A stretch of DNA of 64,000 bases from Leisingera aquimarina DSM 24565 (GCF_000473165.1 NZ_AXBE01000011.1:84091-148090); one strand, 5' to 3'; shown: positions 1 through 7,593, numbered from the stretch's first letter. The notes: generated by a model not told the origin, from the letters alone. Translations and numbers: made by a program.

Positions 1-277
1 GTGCCGCAGAGATCTGCACCGCCTCGCCGGACCGGCTCACCGGCCAGATGAACTTGCCCGCCTCCAGGCGCTTCAGATACAGCGACATACCCACGCCATC
101 ATGCCACAGGATCTTGACCAGATCGCCCTTGCGGCCCCGGAAGCAAAAGAGCTCGCCCGCATGGGGATCGCGGCCGAGCCCTTCTTGCACCTGCAACGCC
201 AGGGTGTTCATGCCCCGCCTCATGTCGGTGACGCCGCCCGCAATCCACACCTTCACGCCAGCCGGAAACGCGATCAT
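1..277 (-). CDS. tnpB: IS66-family TnpB (Orf2), partial
   Basis: The start codon at 277 overlaps the tnpA-like stop (ATGA), and the frame is open to the window edge. The visible part contains the segments VKVWIAGGVTDMRRGMNTLA and GELFCFRGRKGDLVKILWHD. These are hallmark stretches of the IS66 Orf2 family, a protein of about 115 residues needed for transposition whose biochemical role is still unclear. About 92 residues are visible and the C-terminus lies outside the window. Translational coupling to the upstream gene is usual for this IS family. Confidence 0.9.
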   Translation of the reverse strand, partial: MIAFPAGVKVWIAGGVTDMRRGMNTLALQVQEGLGRDPHAGELFCFRGRKGDLVKILWHDGVGMSLYLKRLEAGKFIWPVSRSGEAVQISAA

Positions 278-681
278 TGCCGATCCACCACTGCCAGAAG
301 CCGTGCAAGTGCTTCGGGCTCCACGCCCACCGGCACGATGAGCCGGCGCCCATTCGGCAGGGCTATCTCAACCTGACAGTCCGGAGGCGGACAGGGATCA
401 ACCGGATTTGCCTGCGAAGCGGGAGCTCCCTTTGCCACGGTCACCGGCGCGAACGGCACCGGGCGAGAAGATCCAAGCTCACCGTTTCGATACTGCCGCC
501 GCCAGGTGGTCAGCAGCGACCGGCAAATGCCATGCCGCCGCGCTGTGGCAGCCGCTTGTCGGTGGCCGATAAAGCTCTCCTCCACGATGCGCAGTTTATC
601 ATCATCTGACCAATACCGGCGGCGATCACCATCGGCAGCGGAAAGAACTTCGATTTGAGGGCGGTTATTGAAGTCGGACAT
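274..681 (-). CDS. tnpA: IS66-family TnpA (Orf1), helix-turn-helix protein
   Basis: This 135-residue protein is the first gene of the IS66 unit. Residues about 21-62 (YWSDDDKLRIVEES, then the ATARRHGI region and WRRQY) form the helix-turn-helix typical of IS66/IS3-type OrfA proteins, which bind the element ends. The C-terminal half contains VEIALPNGRRLIVPVG, also conserved in IS66 Orf1. It is co-transcribed with tnpB through an ATGA overlap. The length is normal and no frameshift is seen. The family assignment is firm, but whether the element is complete is unknown because it leaves the window. Confidence 0.9.
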   Translation of the reverse strand: MSDFNNRPQIEVLSAADGDRRRYWSDDDKLRIVEESFIGHRQAAATARRHGICRSLLTTWRRQYRNGELGSSRPVPFAPVTVAKGAPASQANPVDPCPPPDCQVEIALPNGRRLIVPVGVEPEALARLLAVVDRQ

Positions 682-902
682 AAGGCCGGACTTACCATCG
701 GATCGATCCCGAGATCAGGCGGCCGCCGCCGGAGCCTTACAGCGCAACAACGTGAACGGCAGCCAAAAATAAGGCCTGAATGAGCCCCTCCGTTGTGAGG
801 TTCCGGGAGCTGCTGTCTGATCGCGGCTACGATCCGATGATAAGTCCGGCTGTCCCCGGAACCTTACCTTTCTTCAATCGCGATCACGTGAAGAATCGCT
901 TC

Positions 903-933
903 TTGATCCTGTGGTTGCTACAGGGTGCATAAG
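903..933 (+). promoter_or_regulatory. MerR-type promoter/operator for the extra MerT-like gene
   Basis: TTGATC (903-908) and CATAAG (928-933) are separated by 19 bases that carry the dyad CTGTggttgctACAG. The long 19-bp spacer and centred dyad are the signature of promoters activated by MerR-family regulators. The layout and much of the sequence match the main mer promoter at 1955-1985. The gene at 975 begins 42 bases downstream. Regulation by the MerR encoded at 1521-1943 is an inference. Confidence 0.6.
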
Positions 934-974
934 CGTTCCCATGATATGGTCGCCCTTTGGCGTGAGGTGAATTC

Positions 975-1298
975 ATGAAAAAATCAATCTGGGCCAGCTA
1001 CGTTGGATCGCTCTCATCACTTGGTGTTGCGGCGTGCTGCGTCTTGCCGATGACGATGATTTTGTTCGGACTTGGTGGAAGCTGGCTTGCAATATTTGGG
1101 AAAATTGCCGCTGCAAGCTACTACGTCCTTGGTATCTCAACGGCAGTCTTGCTTTCGGCATGGACTGTTTCGTACCGAAGGGGCTCAATTTCCCACCTAA
1201 AGTGGTGGTTGACGGGCAGCACAGTACTGATCGCGATATCATGGATCGTTGTTGTGAATGAAGCTCAGATCAACGACTTCCTCATAACCCTTATGTAA
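975..1298 (+). CDS. MerT-like heavy-metal membrane transporter
   Basis: A 107-residue membrane protein with three predicted transmembrane helices. The first helix holds a vicinal Cys pair (C21-C22 in AACCVLPMTMILFGLGG), followed by a glycine-rich stretch as in MerT proteins. In MerT this pair takes Hg(II) from periplasmic MerP and passes it to the cytoplasm. Unlike the merT at 2019 it lacks a second cytoplasmic cysteine pair, so it may be a reduced or different-metal importer. It is transcribed separately from the main operon, just outside the IS66 end, from its own MerR-type promoter (903-933). The start is an ATG preceded by GAGGTG. Confidence 0.7.
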   Translation: MKKSIWASYVGSLSSLGVAACCVLPMTMILFGLGGSWLAIFGKIAAASYYVLGISTAVLLSAWTVSYRRGSISHLKWWLTGSTVLIAISWIVVVNEAQINDFLITLM

Positions 1299-1520
1299 TG
1301 AGGCTAATGACGCGAAGCGCTGCCTGGCAAAAAAGTAAGAACGAATGCCGGATGCGGTCATTCAACCCGGCAGAAAGCTGCGGAAGATCGCGGCTCCGGC
1401 CTGCACTGCCTGTGGACTTGTTTTCACTGCCAGCCACCATCGTCACTTTGATCCTTGCGATCGCTCCGGTTCCACTGCCCGTTTCGGTGACGGGTGCGGA
1501 AATCCTCAATTGGCGATCAG

Positions 1521-1943
1521 TTAGGTTACCTCTGTAAGCGCGTCGATTACAGGGCACTCCGGTACGTCGCCACCTGTGCATTGCGCCACTGTGGAAGACA
1601 GAACGTGCTCGATGCGTTTGAGATCGGCAATCTTGGCGCGGACAGAGTCGAGATGAGTATTCGCAAGAACCTGCACCTCACCGCAGGTTTGCGCCCCGCC
1701 ATCGACGAGCGCGAGCAGATCGCGGATCTCTTCGAGCGTAAAGCCCAATTCGCGCGCACGCATGATGAAGCGCAAGCGGCCGACATGGCTTTCATCATAG
1801 GCGCGGTAGTTCTTGGATGTGCGGGGCGGTTCCGGCATGACGCCGATTTTTTCGTAGTACCGGATGGTCTCCAAGTTGCATCCCGTCATTTGCGCCAAAT
1901 CCCCGCGCCGTATGACCTTCACCGTTCTGTGATGAGTTTTCAC
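1521..1943 (-). CDS. merR: MerR, Hg(II)-responsive transcriptional regulator
   Basis: 140 residues. The N-terminal winged helix-turn-helix (residues about 9-60, with ETIRYYEKIGVMPEP) binds the mer operator, and a dimerisation helix follows. Cysteines at 87, 122 and 130 correspond in order, and almost exactly in spacing (35 and 8), to the three Hg-binding cysteines of Tn501 MerR. The start is a GTG at 1943 with AAGGGGG just upstream. It is divergent from merT and lies 12 bp from the operator it shares, so it should autoregulate, repressing without mercury and activating merT onward with it. The three-cysteine pattern argues for mercury rather than CueR- or ZntR-type sensing. Confidence 0.92.
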   Translation of the reverse strand: MKTHHRTVKVIRRGDLAQMTGCNLETIRYYEKIGVMPEPPRTSKNYRAYDESHVGRLRFIMRARELGFTLEEIRDLLALVDGGAQTCGEVQVLANTHLDSVRAKIADLKRIEHVLSSTVAQCTGGDVPECPVIDALTEVT

Positions 1944-1954
1944 GTTGGACCCCC

Positions 1955-1985
1955 TTGAGCCTGTACTGGCTACAGACCTTAGGTT
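1955..1985 (+). promoter_or_regulatory. mer operator-promoter
   Basis: TTGAGC (1955-1960) and TAGGTT (1980-1985) are separated by 19 bases that contain the perfect dyad CTGTA-ctggc-TACAG (1961-1975). The over-long spacer with a centred dyad is what MerR proteins untwist to activate transcription. It sits between divergent merR and merT and should control the operon running right from 2019. Confidence 0.88.
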
Positions 1986-2018
1986 GAAGTCATCAACGAG
2001 GCAAGGACAACTCGAAAC

Positions 2019-2426
2019 ATGACTGAAACCACATCCGCAGGCCGGGCAGCGGCACTCGAGGAAAAACCGGATGCCGACCGAAAGGCTTGGGCGACTACCG
2101 GGTTGGGGGTACTTGGTGCGCTGGCCATGACTTCATGCTGCATTCTGCCATTGGTGCTGGTCAGCTTCGGTGTCACCGGCGTGTTCATCGCCCAGTTGGG
2201 TGCGCTTTATCAGTACAAGTGGATCACCTTTGCACTGAGCGCAGCCTTCATTGGCTACGGTTTTTTCAAGGCCTACCGCCCAATACCGGCCGAGGCCTGC
2301 GCCGATGGAACCTGCGCGCGCCCCATGAACCGGACGCTCATGCGATCCATCCTTTGGATTGCAACCGCCATCGTCGCCGTCGCGATGATCTTTCCCTATC
2401 TCACCCCTTACATCCTATCTTACTGA
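2019..2426 (+). CDS. merT: MerT, mercuric ion inner-membrane transporter
   Basis: 135 residues with three predicted transmembrane helices and a longer cytoplasmic N-terminus (about 25 residues) than Tn501 MerT. The first helix carries the Cys pair C40-C41 (SCCILPLVLVSFG) that accepts Hg(II). The cytoplasmic loop carries C94 and C99 (ACADGTCARP), the second pair that hands the ion to MerA. It is the first gene of the main mer operon and lies 34 bp downstream of the MerR-type -10 element. merP follows after 12 bp. All expected cysteines are present. Confidence 0.92.
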   Translation: MTETTSAGRAAALEEKPDADRKAWATTGLGVLGALAMTSCCILPLVLVSFGVTGVFIAQLGALYQYKWITFALSAAFIGYGFFKAYRPIPAEACADGTCARPMNRTLMRSILWIATAIVAVAMIFPYLTPYILSY

Positions 2427-2438
2427 AGGACCCGCATC

Positions 2439-2744
2439 ATGAGAAACATCCTTCTTACACTTTCAGCTCTGGGCATGCTCGCAGCGGTTCCCGCCAGTGC
2501 CGGCGAACAGCGCATCAATGTCGGAGTCGGCGAACTGACTTGTCCCTCCTGTTCCTTTACTGTGGCGGCGGCCATGCGCGGCGTACCCTCCGTCGAGATT
2601 GTCGACTTTATTGAGGGTCAGGCCTTGGGCGAAGGCATCTACGTAGTCAATTATGATGATCAGGAGGCCAACCCTGACATGATCGTCAACGCCATTCTGG
2701 CCAATGGCTACCCGGCTGAAGTCCTTCAGCCTGGCGGTTCCTGA
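2439..2744 (+). CDS. merP: MerP-like periplasmic mercury-binding protein
   Basis: 101 residues. Residues 1-21 form a signal peptide ending AVPASA before GEQ. The mature part is a heavy-metal-associated (HMA) fold with the metal-binding motif CPSC (C35, C38; canonical GMTCxxC becomes GELTCPSC) and the closing segment ILANGYPAEV. It would scavenge Hg(II) in the periplasm and pass it to MerT. It lies 12 bp after merT. The middle of the protein (EGQALGEGIYVVNYDD) is more divergent than in Tn501 MerP, but the fold elements are intact. Confidence 0.85.
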   Translation: MRNILLTLSALGMLAAVPASAGEQRINVGVGELTCPSCSFTVAAAMRGVPSVEIVDFIEGQALGEGIYVVNYDDQEANPDMIVNAILANGYPAEVLQPGGS

Positions 2745-2766
2745 GGCTCGAAGGAAGGGAAAGGCC

Positions 2767-3078
2767 ATGAGTGACAGGCACATGGGAGGTCTTCTGGCCT
2801 TCGTCATTGCCGCTCCAGTTATGGTGATCTGTTGCGGAGGCGGGGGTGTTATCCTAACCGCTATTCTGGGCGGGCTGAGTGGCTGGCTGTCGGGGCTCGG
2901 CTTTTTTGCAACTGTGATCGCTGCCGTCGGGGCCATGCTGGTCTTTCGAGAGTTCAAACGGAGACGCCCGGCACACGCCGGCAGCGCGCCAGAAGACACT
3001 GGCTGTCGGCATGACGCGCAAGCCAGCCTCGACTCTGCCGAAAACGCGAACCGGCAGCAAAGCGGACGGACTTCGTAG
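2767..3078 (+). CDS. Small mer-operon membrane protein with Cys pair
   Basis: About 103 residues with two predicted membrane helices. The first contains C22-C23 followed by four glycines (VICCGGGGVILTAILGG), resembling the Cys-pair helices of MerT and MerF. A basic, hydrophilic tail follows. The start at 2767 is chosen because GGAAGGGAAAGG lies just before it; an upstream in-frame ATG would overlap merP and has no such site. It is probably an accessory mercury importer, inferred from the Cys pair and operon position. I do not recognise a named family. Confidence 0.65.
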   Translation: MSDRHMGGLLAFVIAAPVMVICCGGGGVILTAILGGLSGWLSGLGFFATVIAAVGAMLVFREFKRRRPAHAGSAPEDTGCRHDAQASLDSAENANRQQSGRTS

Positions 3079-3166
3079 GCCGTCGCTGCAGTGGCCGTGT
3101 CCATTTGATCAGGAAAACAGCCTCTTCGCCGGGCGGGTTTTCCGCAGGCTTGGAAACAGAAGATAC

Positions 3167-3406
3167 ATGAATACTGAAGAAAAATCCTCGAATGGCCTCC
3201 TGAAGGTCGGCCTCATCGGCACGGTCATCGCGGCGCTTTGCTGCTTCACACCTGTTCTTGTCGTCCTCTTCGGCGCCGTCGGTCTTGCCGCCGTCGTCGG
3301 ATACCTGGATTTTGTGCTGCTTCCCGCGCTCGGAATTTTCATCCTGCTGACAATCTACGCACTGTGGCGAAAGAACGCCCGCAATACCCAATCGCAAAGG
3401 AACTAG
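3167..3406 (+). CDS. merF: MerF-like mercuric ion transporter
   Basis: 79 residues with two transmembrane helices. The first carries the vicinal pair C25-C26 in ALCCFTPVLVVLFGAVGLAA, a pattern typical of MerF, and the second helix is followed by a short basic tail. MerF accepts Hg(II) and delivers it across the inner membrane. The second MerF cysteine pair near the C-terminal end is missing here, so it is MerF-like rather than textbook. The next gene starts 3 bp later, so the two are probably translationally linked. Confidence 0.8.
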   Translation: MNTEEKSSNGLLKVGLIGTVIAALCCFTPVLVVLFGAVGLAAVVGYLDFVLLPALGIFILLTIYALWRKNARNTQSQRN

Positions 3407-3409
3407 GAG

Positions 3410-3598
3410 ATGATGACCCCTATAGACGATATGATGCCGATGGCGCCGCAAATGATGGGCTGTTGTTATTTCAACTTTTTCGGCGCGGTGTCCTGGATGG
3501 CATCAATCACCACGCCGCTGATCGCAATCGGCGCAATCGTCTACCTCCTGACCAAACGATCCGACACAGGGAGCAGTCAGGACTTCTCCCAACCGTAG
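3410..3598 (+). CDS. Small Met/Cys-rich mer-operon membrane protein
   Basis: 62 residues. The N-terminus is unusually rich in methionine (MMTPIDDMMPMAPQMMG) and runs into a Cys pair, C18-C19. It is followed by one or two hydrophobic segments and a short charged tail. AGGAG precedes the ATG, only 3 bp after merF. Methionines and a Cys pair are soft-metal ligands, so a metal-handling role at the membrane is plausible, but I recognise no family and the function is unknown. Confidence 0.55.
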   Translation: MMTPIDDMMPMAPQMMGCCYFNFFGAVSWMASITTPLIAIGAIVYLLTKRSDTGSSQDFSQP

Positions 3599-3620
3599 AT
3601 TTCGGAACGGCACAGCTGAA

Positions 3621-3806
3621 ATGAAGGTGATTTGTGGCATCACCTTGATCGGACCGGAAGCCGAGGCTCAGATCAACCTGTTCGCCAAGATCATAGACGC
3701 CGGACTGACCGCCAACCAGCAAAAGGCGATGATATTCGCCTATCCCAGCTACACCACCGGAACGGTTCGATGGCCAAAAAAAAACACCCGAGGCCACACG
3801 GAATGA
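3621..3806 (+). pseudogene. Remnant resembling a disulfide-oxidoreductase C-terminus
   Basis: A 61-codon frame. GITLIGPEAEAQINLFAKII and then MIFAYPSYTT resemble the dimerisation-domain pattern of pyridine nucleotide-disulfide oxidoreductases, which have hxhxGxxAxExIxxxAxAI and later AYPTxxE. No FAD or NAD domain precedes it, and it ends in unrelated sequence just before merA. It is therefore probably the tail of a lost reductase gene. It lies inside the operon and could still be translated. Chance similarity cannot be excluded. Confidence 0.45.
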
Positions 3807-3831
3807 CGGCCCTATTTGGAAGCAAAGGAAG

Positions 3832-5289
3832 ATGATGATGGAGCAAAAGGTTGAAACCCATGATTGTTGCGGTCCGGCAGGTGCTGATGGCAACGCATTT
3901 GACCTGATCGTGGTGGGTGCGGGCTCGGCAGGTTTCTCCGCCTCGATCACCGCGGCCGAGGCCGGCAAACGAGTTGCCCTTGTAGGTCACGGCACGATCG
4001 GCGGCACCTGCGTGAACGTCGGCTGCGTACCGTCGAAGGCGATGATCCGTGCCGCCGAGGCGGTACATGGCGGCATTTCGGCGGCACGGTTCCCAGGCGT
4101 CGGGCCCTGCACCCACGCAGCCGACTGGGGCGCGGTGGTAAACGGCACGACCGATCTGGTCGTTGAGATGCGGCAGAAAAAGTATCTCGATCTGCTGCCC
4201 GCCTATGACAATGTGGCCTACATTGAAGAAGGTGCTGCTCGTCTCGTCGAGGGCGGGGTTCAAACTGGCAGCCGTTTGCTTTCCGCTCCCCGTGTCTTGA
4301 TCGCCACCGGGTCCCGCCCTCAACTGCCGGAAATCGAAGGCATCGCTGAGGTGGACGCGCTGGATTCTACCGGCCTGCTGACACTGCCCGCACGTCCCGA
4401 GAGCATCATGGTGCTGGGCGGCGGCTATATCGGCTGCGAGTTGGCGCAGATGGCGTCAAGGCTTGGGGTGAAGGTCACGCTGGTCACCCGTTCACGCCTT
4501 TTGCCCGGCGCCGAACCGGAAATGTCCGAGGCGCTGACCGAGGCGCTGAAGGAGGAAGGCATCGCGGTCGAAAACAACTTGGCTTACAACTCGGTCGCGC
4601 AGGGAACGGACGGTGTCACCCTGACCATCGAACGCGATGGCAAGACCGAGGCGCTGACAGCGGAACGGATCGTCGTGACCACCGGCCGGGTGGCCAACGC
4701 TGACGGGCTTGGACTGGAAGAACTGGGCATCGATACCGACGCGCGCGGGTCGATCAAGGTCGGCCCGGACATGGCCACCACACGGAAGGGCGTCTGGGCG
4801 GCAGGCGATGTCACTGACCGCGACCAATTCGTCTACATGGCGGCCTATGGCGCCAAGGTCGCAATCAACAACGCTCTGGGGCTGGAGCCAATGCGCTATG
4901 AAAATGCCGCAATGCCCTGGGTTGTGTTCACCGACCCGCAAGTGGCTGGTGTTGGTCTCTCGGAGGCCGAGGCAAAAGCGGCTGGGCACGAGGTTAAGAC
5001 CAGCGCGATTACGCTCGACAACGTTCCGCGCGCCGCGGCAGCGCGCGATACCCGCGGTGTGATCAAGCTGGTGGCCGATGCCAAGACCGACCGTCTGCTG
5101 GGGGGACAGATTGCAGCCCCCGAGGGTTCTGACACGATTCAGACGCTAGCCATGGCGCTCAAATTCGGCATGACCACCAAGGCGCTCGGCGAGACGCTCT
5201 TTCCCTATCTGACCACGGTCGAGGGGCTGAAACTGGCGGCACAGACCTTCGACAAGGATGTGGCGAAACTCAGTTGCTGTGCTGGGTGA
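3832..5289 (+). CDS. merA: MerA, mercuric reductase without N-terminal HMA domain
   Basis: 485 residues. MerA uses NADPH and FAD to reduce Hg(II) to volatile Hg(0) in the cytoplasm. FAD is bound by VVGAGSAGFSAS (about 28-38), the redox-active disulfide is C60/C65 in GGTCVNVGCVPSK, NADPH is bound around VLGGGYIGCELAQ (about 194-206), and the C-terminal pair that shuttles Hg is C482-C483 (LSCCAG). The NmerA metal-binding domain is absent, but a Cys pair at 12-13 (HDCCGP) sits in the short N-terminus. AAAGGAAG precedes the start; three consecutive ATG codons make the exact first residue uncertain. Confidence 0.95.
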   Translation: MMMEQKVETHDCCGPAGADGNAFDLIVVGAGSAGFSASITAAEAGKRVALVGHGTIGGTCVNVGCVPSKAMIRAAEAVHGGISAARFPGVGPCTHAADWGAVVNGTTDLVVEMRQKKYLDLLPAYDNVAYIEEGAARLVEGGVQTGSRLLSAPRVLIATGSRPQLPEIEGIAEVDALDSTGLLTLPARPESIMVLGGGYIGCELAQMASRLGVKVTLVTRSRLLPGAEPEMSEALTEALKEEGIAVENNLAYNSVAQGTDGVTLTIERDGKTEALTAERIVVTTGRVANADGLGLEELGIDTDARGSIKVGPDMATTRKGVWAAGDVTDRDQFVYMAAYGAKVAINNALGLEPMRYENAAMPWVVFTDPQVAGVGLSEAEAKAAGHEVKTSAITLDNVPRAAAARDTRGVIKLVADAKTDRLLGGQIAAPEGSDTIQTLAMALKFGMTTKALGETLFPYLTTVEGLKLAAQTFDKDVAKLSCCAG

Positions 5290-5653
5290 CGACGTGAGAC
5301 GCGGGCACACCACGGATCTTCTCTCCAGCTGCCATGGCGTGCTGTTAGGCTGGGGGGCTCCGGCGGTAGCAATGTTTGCCGCGTTCGGCAGTGCGCATCC
5401 GGTCAAGACATGGGTCTGGGCCGGGGCTCTCGTCTGGATGGGGGCGGCCTGTCTCTGGAACGCGCGCCGCTGCGGGCGGCGTCATTGCTTCTGGACCGGG
5501 CCATTCTTTCTGGCGATGGCGCTGGTGGCGCTGTCTCACGGGTATGGGGTTGTGGACCTCGGAAGCCAGGGGTGGAAATGGCTTGGTGCAATGATCGGAA
5601 TTGGCTCCTTGGGTGTCATCGCTGTCACGGAGCGCAGGGGCAAGTATCTCTGA
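5279..5653 (+). CDS. Hypothetical mer-operon membrane protein
   Basis: About 124 residues if it starts at the GTG at 5279, overlapping the end of merA by 11 bases; a GTG at 5294 is an alternative. It has four hydrophobic segments and a cytoplasmic-looking loop with several cysteines and basic residues (ACLWNARRCGRRHCFWTG). The Cys-rich loop and its place between merA and merB suggest mercury handling, but this is inference and no family is recognised. Confidence 0.6.
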   Translation: MLGDDVRRGHTTDLLSSCHGVLLGWGAPAVAMFAAFGSAHPVKTWVWAGALVWMGAACLWNARRCGRRHCFWTGPFFLAMALVALSHGYGVVDLGSQGWKWLGAMIGIGSLGVIAVTERRGKYL

Positions 5654-5670
5654 GCAACCGAAAAGGAGCC

Positions 5671-5970
5671 ATGATGAAGGACGATGGTAGAAAATGCCCG
5701 CTAGCTTCGCTGGTCGCGCTCAAGCTCGTCTGCTGTGGCGGGCTCCTGCTGGCCACCGGCGCATCGTCTCTTGGCGGGTTCCTGTCACTGATGGCCCACC
5801 CTGCGGTCAAACTTGGAGGCGTACTCCTTCTGGTTTTGGCAGCAGGCTGGCTGTTGTGGCGAGGGCTTGCGAGCAGAGCCGCTTCACCATCGCAGAATAC
5901 CGGCGCGCGGCGCCATGAACTCCGCAGTGGCAATGCTACCCAGCCTCCAAATGCAGCCAGCAATCAATGA
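5671..5970 (+). CDS. Small membrane protein with Cys pair, mer operon
   Basis: 99 residues. C9 and the pair C21-C22 (LKLVCCGGLLLATG) begin a first hydrophobic helix, and a second runs from about 47 to 67. A hydrophilic tail follows. The layout is that of the other small Cys-pair proteins in this operon. AAAAGGAG ends just before the ATG at 5671, 17 bp after the previous gene. A role in mercury transport is inferred only. Confidence 0.6.
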   Translation: MMKDDGRKCPLASLVALKLVCCGGLLLATGASSLGGFLSLMAHPAVKLGGVLLLVLAAGWLLWRGLASRAASPSQNTGARRHELRSGNATQPPNAASNQ

Positions 5971-6064
5971 CAAGCTTGTCTTACTCTCCGAACCACGCCG
6001 TTAGCACTGCCGGAACGGAAGTGGGGCCAGGCCCATGCAGTTCACCCAAAGGAAAGTGAGATTG

Positions 6065-6766
6065 ATGGAAATGACCGCTGAAACCTATTTCCCGGACACT
6101 TCGGCCCTCTCGGACCCAGATGTCTTGGAAGCGCTGTCCGCACTCATGACCAACGCGCGGCTGGCCGCCCGCTGGGGCGGGCTTTCGCCTGCGGCGCGGC
6201 AAGCTCATCAAGCGATCCTGCAGGCGTTTCTGGCTGATGGCGCACCGCCTCCAATTTCCCAATTTTCCGCTGAAACGCTTGCCGATCTGGGACGGCGCGA
6301 TCTTGTGCATGTGCGCGGCGGAGAGATTGCCTTGGCTTATCCGTTTTCAACCCGTCCAACCGATTTCCTGGTGCGCGTGGGCGGGGTGAAGGTTCACGCG
6401 ATCTGTGCTGTCGATGCATTGGGCACCGCAGCCATGGCCTTCGAACCAGCCGAAGTCACCTGTCTGTGCCCAACTTGCCGGGCTCGTGTCAGCTTGAAAG
6501 TGTTAGCGGATGGTCTCACGCTCGGCCATGCCTCCGAACCCGATCCTCGGATCTGGACCGGCGTCAAGTACGTCGGGGCCTGTGCGGCCGACAGCCAGTG
6601 CAAGTCGATGCTGCTGTTCTGCAGCCCCGATCACCTTGATGCCTGGAAACGCTCCCAACCGTCCTCAGCGCGGGGGTTCGACCTCTCGCTGGCCCAAGGA
6701 GTGCGCCTCGGCGCTGCGATTTTCCGGCCATTCCTTCAAGCCCCGGGCGAGGAGGCTGCACCGTGA
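6065..6766 (+). CDS. merB: MerB, alkylmercury (organomercurial) lyase
   Basis: About 233 residues. MerB splits the carbon-mercury bond, releasing Hg(II) to MerA, so this is a broad-spectrum resistance operon. The catalytic residues C114 and D117 (HAICAVDALG) match C96/D99 of the R831b enzyme, and C179 in SQCKSMLLFC fits the third catalytic cysteine. An extra cluster C133/C135/C138 (CLCPTC) is present. The start at 6065 is chosen because AAGGAAAGTGAG lies just upstream; an in-frame ATG at 6035 is possible. Its stop overlaps the next start (GTGA). Confidence 0.9.
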   Translation: MEMTAETYFPDTSALSDPDVLEALSALMTNARLAARWGGLSPAARQAHQAILQAFLADGAPPPISQFSAETLADLGRRDLVHVRGGEIALAYPFSTRPTDFLVRVGGVKVHAICAVDALGTAAMAFEPAEVTCLCPTCRARVSLKVLADGLTLGHASEPDPRIWTGVKYVGACAADSQCKSMLLFCSPDHLDAWKRSQPSSARGFDLSLAQGVRLGAAIFRPFLQAPGEEAAP

Positions 6767-7593
6767 GTTCACTCGTCCTTTATGGGTTCACTGCAGGCGC
6801 GGTTGCTACGGTCAACCCCTGCGGCTTTGCCCTTTTACCAGCGTGGTTCGCCCGTGAAATGGCGGCACACGAAGACCGCCCCGCGGCCGAACGCCTGATC
6901 CGGGCGTTCGGTTCAGGCGGGCAGGTTTCGCTCGGCTTCGTTTCAATATTTTTAGTTGCCGGGGTCCTGCTTGCAGCCGGCTCCGATTGGCTCGGGCCGG
7001 CGCTGCCGTGGATCGGTGTTGCATTGGGATTGACACTGGCATTGATCGGCATCAGCTGGATTGCGTCGATCCGGTTTCCGGGAATTCCAGTCATTGAAAA
7101 ATGCCGCCGAATTAGCACCCGCTATGGCGCGTTCGGATTTGGCCTTTCCTATGGGCTCGCGTCTATCTCCTGCACACTGCCGGTGTTTATGTCTGTCGCG
7201 GGTCTGTCCTTTCTTCTGGAGAGCGAGATTTCTTTGTCTGGCTTTTTTGCATACCTGGCCGGGGCGGCCTTCGTTTTGACACTGGTCGCAGTGGGCGGAA
7301 GGCTCGCAGGTTCGGGATTGCTGAAGCTAGTTCAAGATCACACCGTGTTCTTGCGACGGGCAGCCGGTAGTCTGACACTGCTGGCCGGTCTCTACATCGC
7401 CCTCTATTGGGGAAGGCTTTTCTTTGATAACGCGTCATGGGCAGACGAAATCGCGTATTCAGTCGAAGGATATGCATCGAGCGCAAGCATGTTTCTGTCG
7501 TCCAGAATGGGTTCACTCATACTGCTGTCGGGCGCCACTGTGCTTGCCTTGTGGGCGTGGATTGCACGAATACGCGCTGCGCACCGCAAATAG
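6763..7593 (+). CDS. CcdA/DsbD-family membrane thiol transporter
   Basis: 276 residues with six to eight predicted helices. The two conserved Pro-Cys elements of CcdA-type electron carriers are present: NPCGFALLP near residue 20 and SCTLPVF near residue 137. Such proteins pass reducing equivalents from cytoplasmic thioredoxin across the membrane. In this setting it could keep periplasmic Cys-rich mercury proteins reduced, or act in transport; this is inference. It starts at a GTG overlapping merB by four bases, so translation is coupled. A terminal extra helix extends it beyond minimal CcdA. Confidence 0.8.
   Translation: MSSLVLYGFTAGAVATVNPCGFALLPAWFAREMAAHEDRPAAERLIRAFGSGGQVSLGFVSIFLVAGVLLAAGSDWLGPALPWIGVALGLTLALIGISWIASIRFPGIPVIEKCRRISTRYGAFGFGLSYGLASISCTLPVFMSVAGLSFLLESEISLSGFFAYLAGAAFVLTLVAVGGRLAGSGLLKLVQDHTVFLRRAAGSLTLLAGLYIALYWGRLFFDNASWADEIAYSVEGYASSASMFLSSRMGSLILLSGATVLALWAWIARIRAAHRK

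Larger units (their letters stand above)
1..867 (-). mobile_element. IS66-family insertion sequence, left part cut by window edge
   Basis: The element reads on the minus strand, from about 867 towards position 1. It contains the first two IS66 genes (tnpA-like and tnpB-like) with a four-base stop/start overlap; the large tnpC transposase would lie beyond the window. At 847-867 the minus strand begins GTAAGGTTCCGGGGACAGCC, and IS66 ends typically start with GTAAG, so 867 is the likely terminus. The other terminal repeat and the target duplication cannot be seen, so the boundary is an inference from motif and position. Confidence 0.75.
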
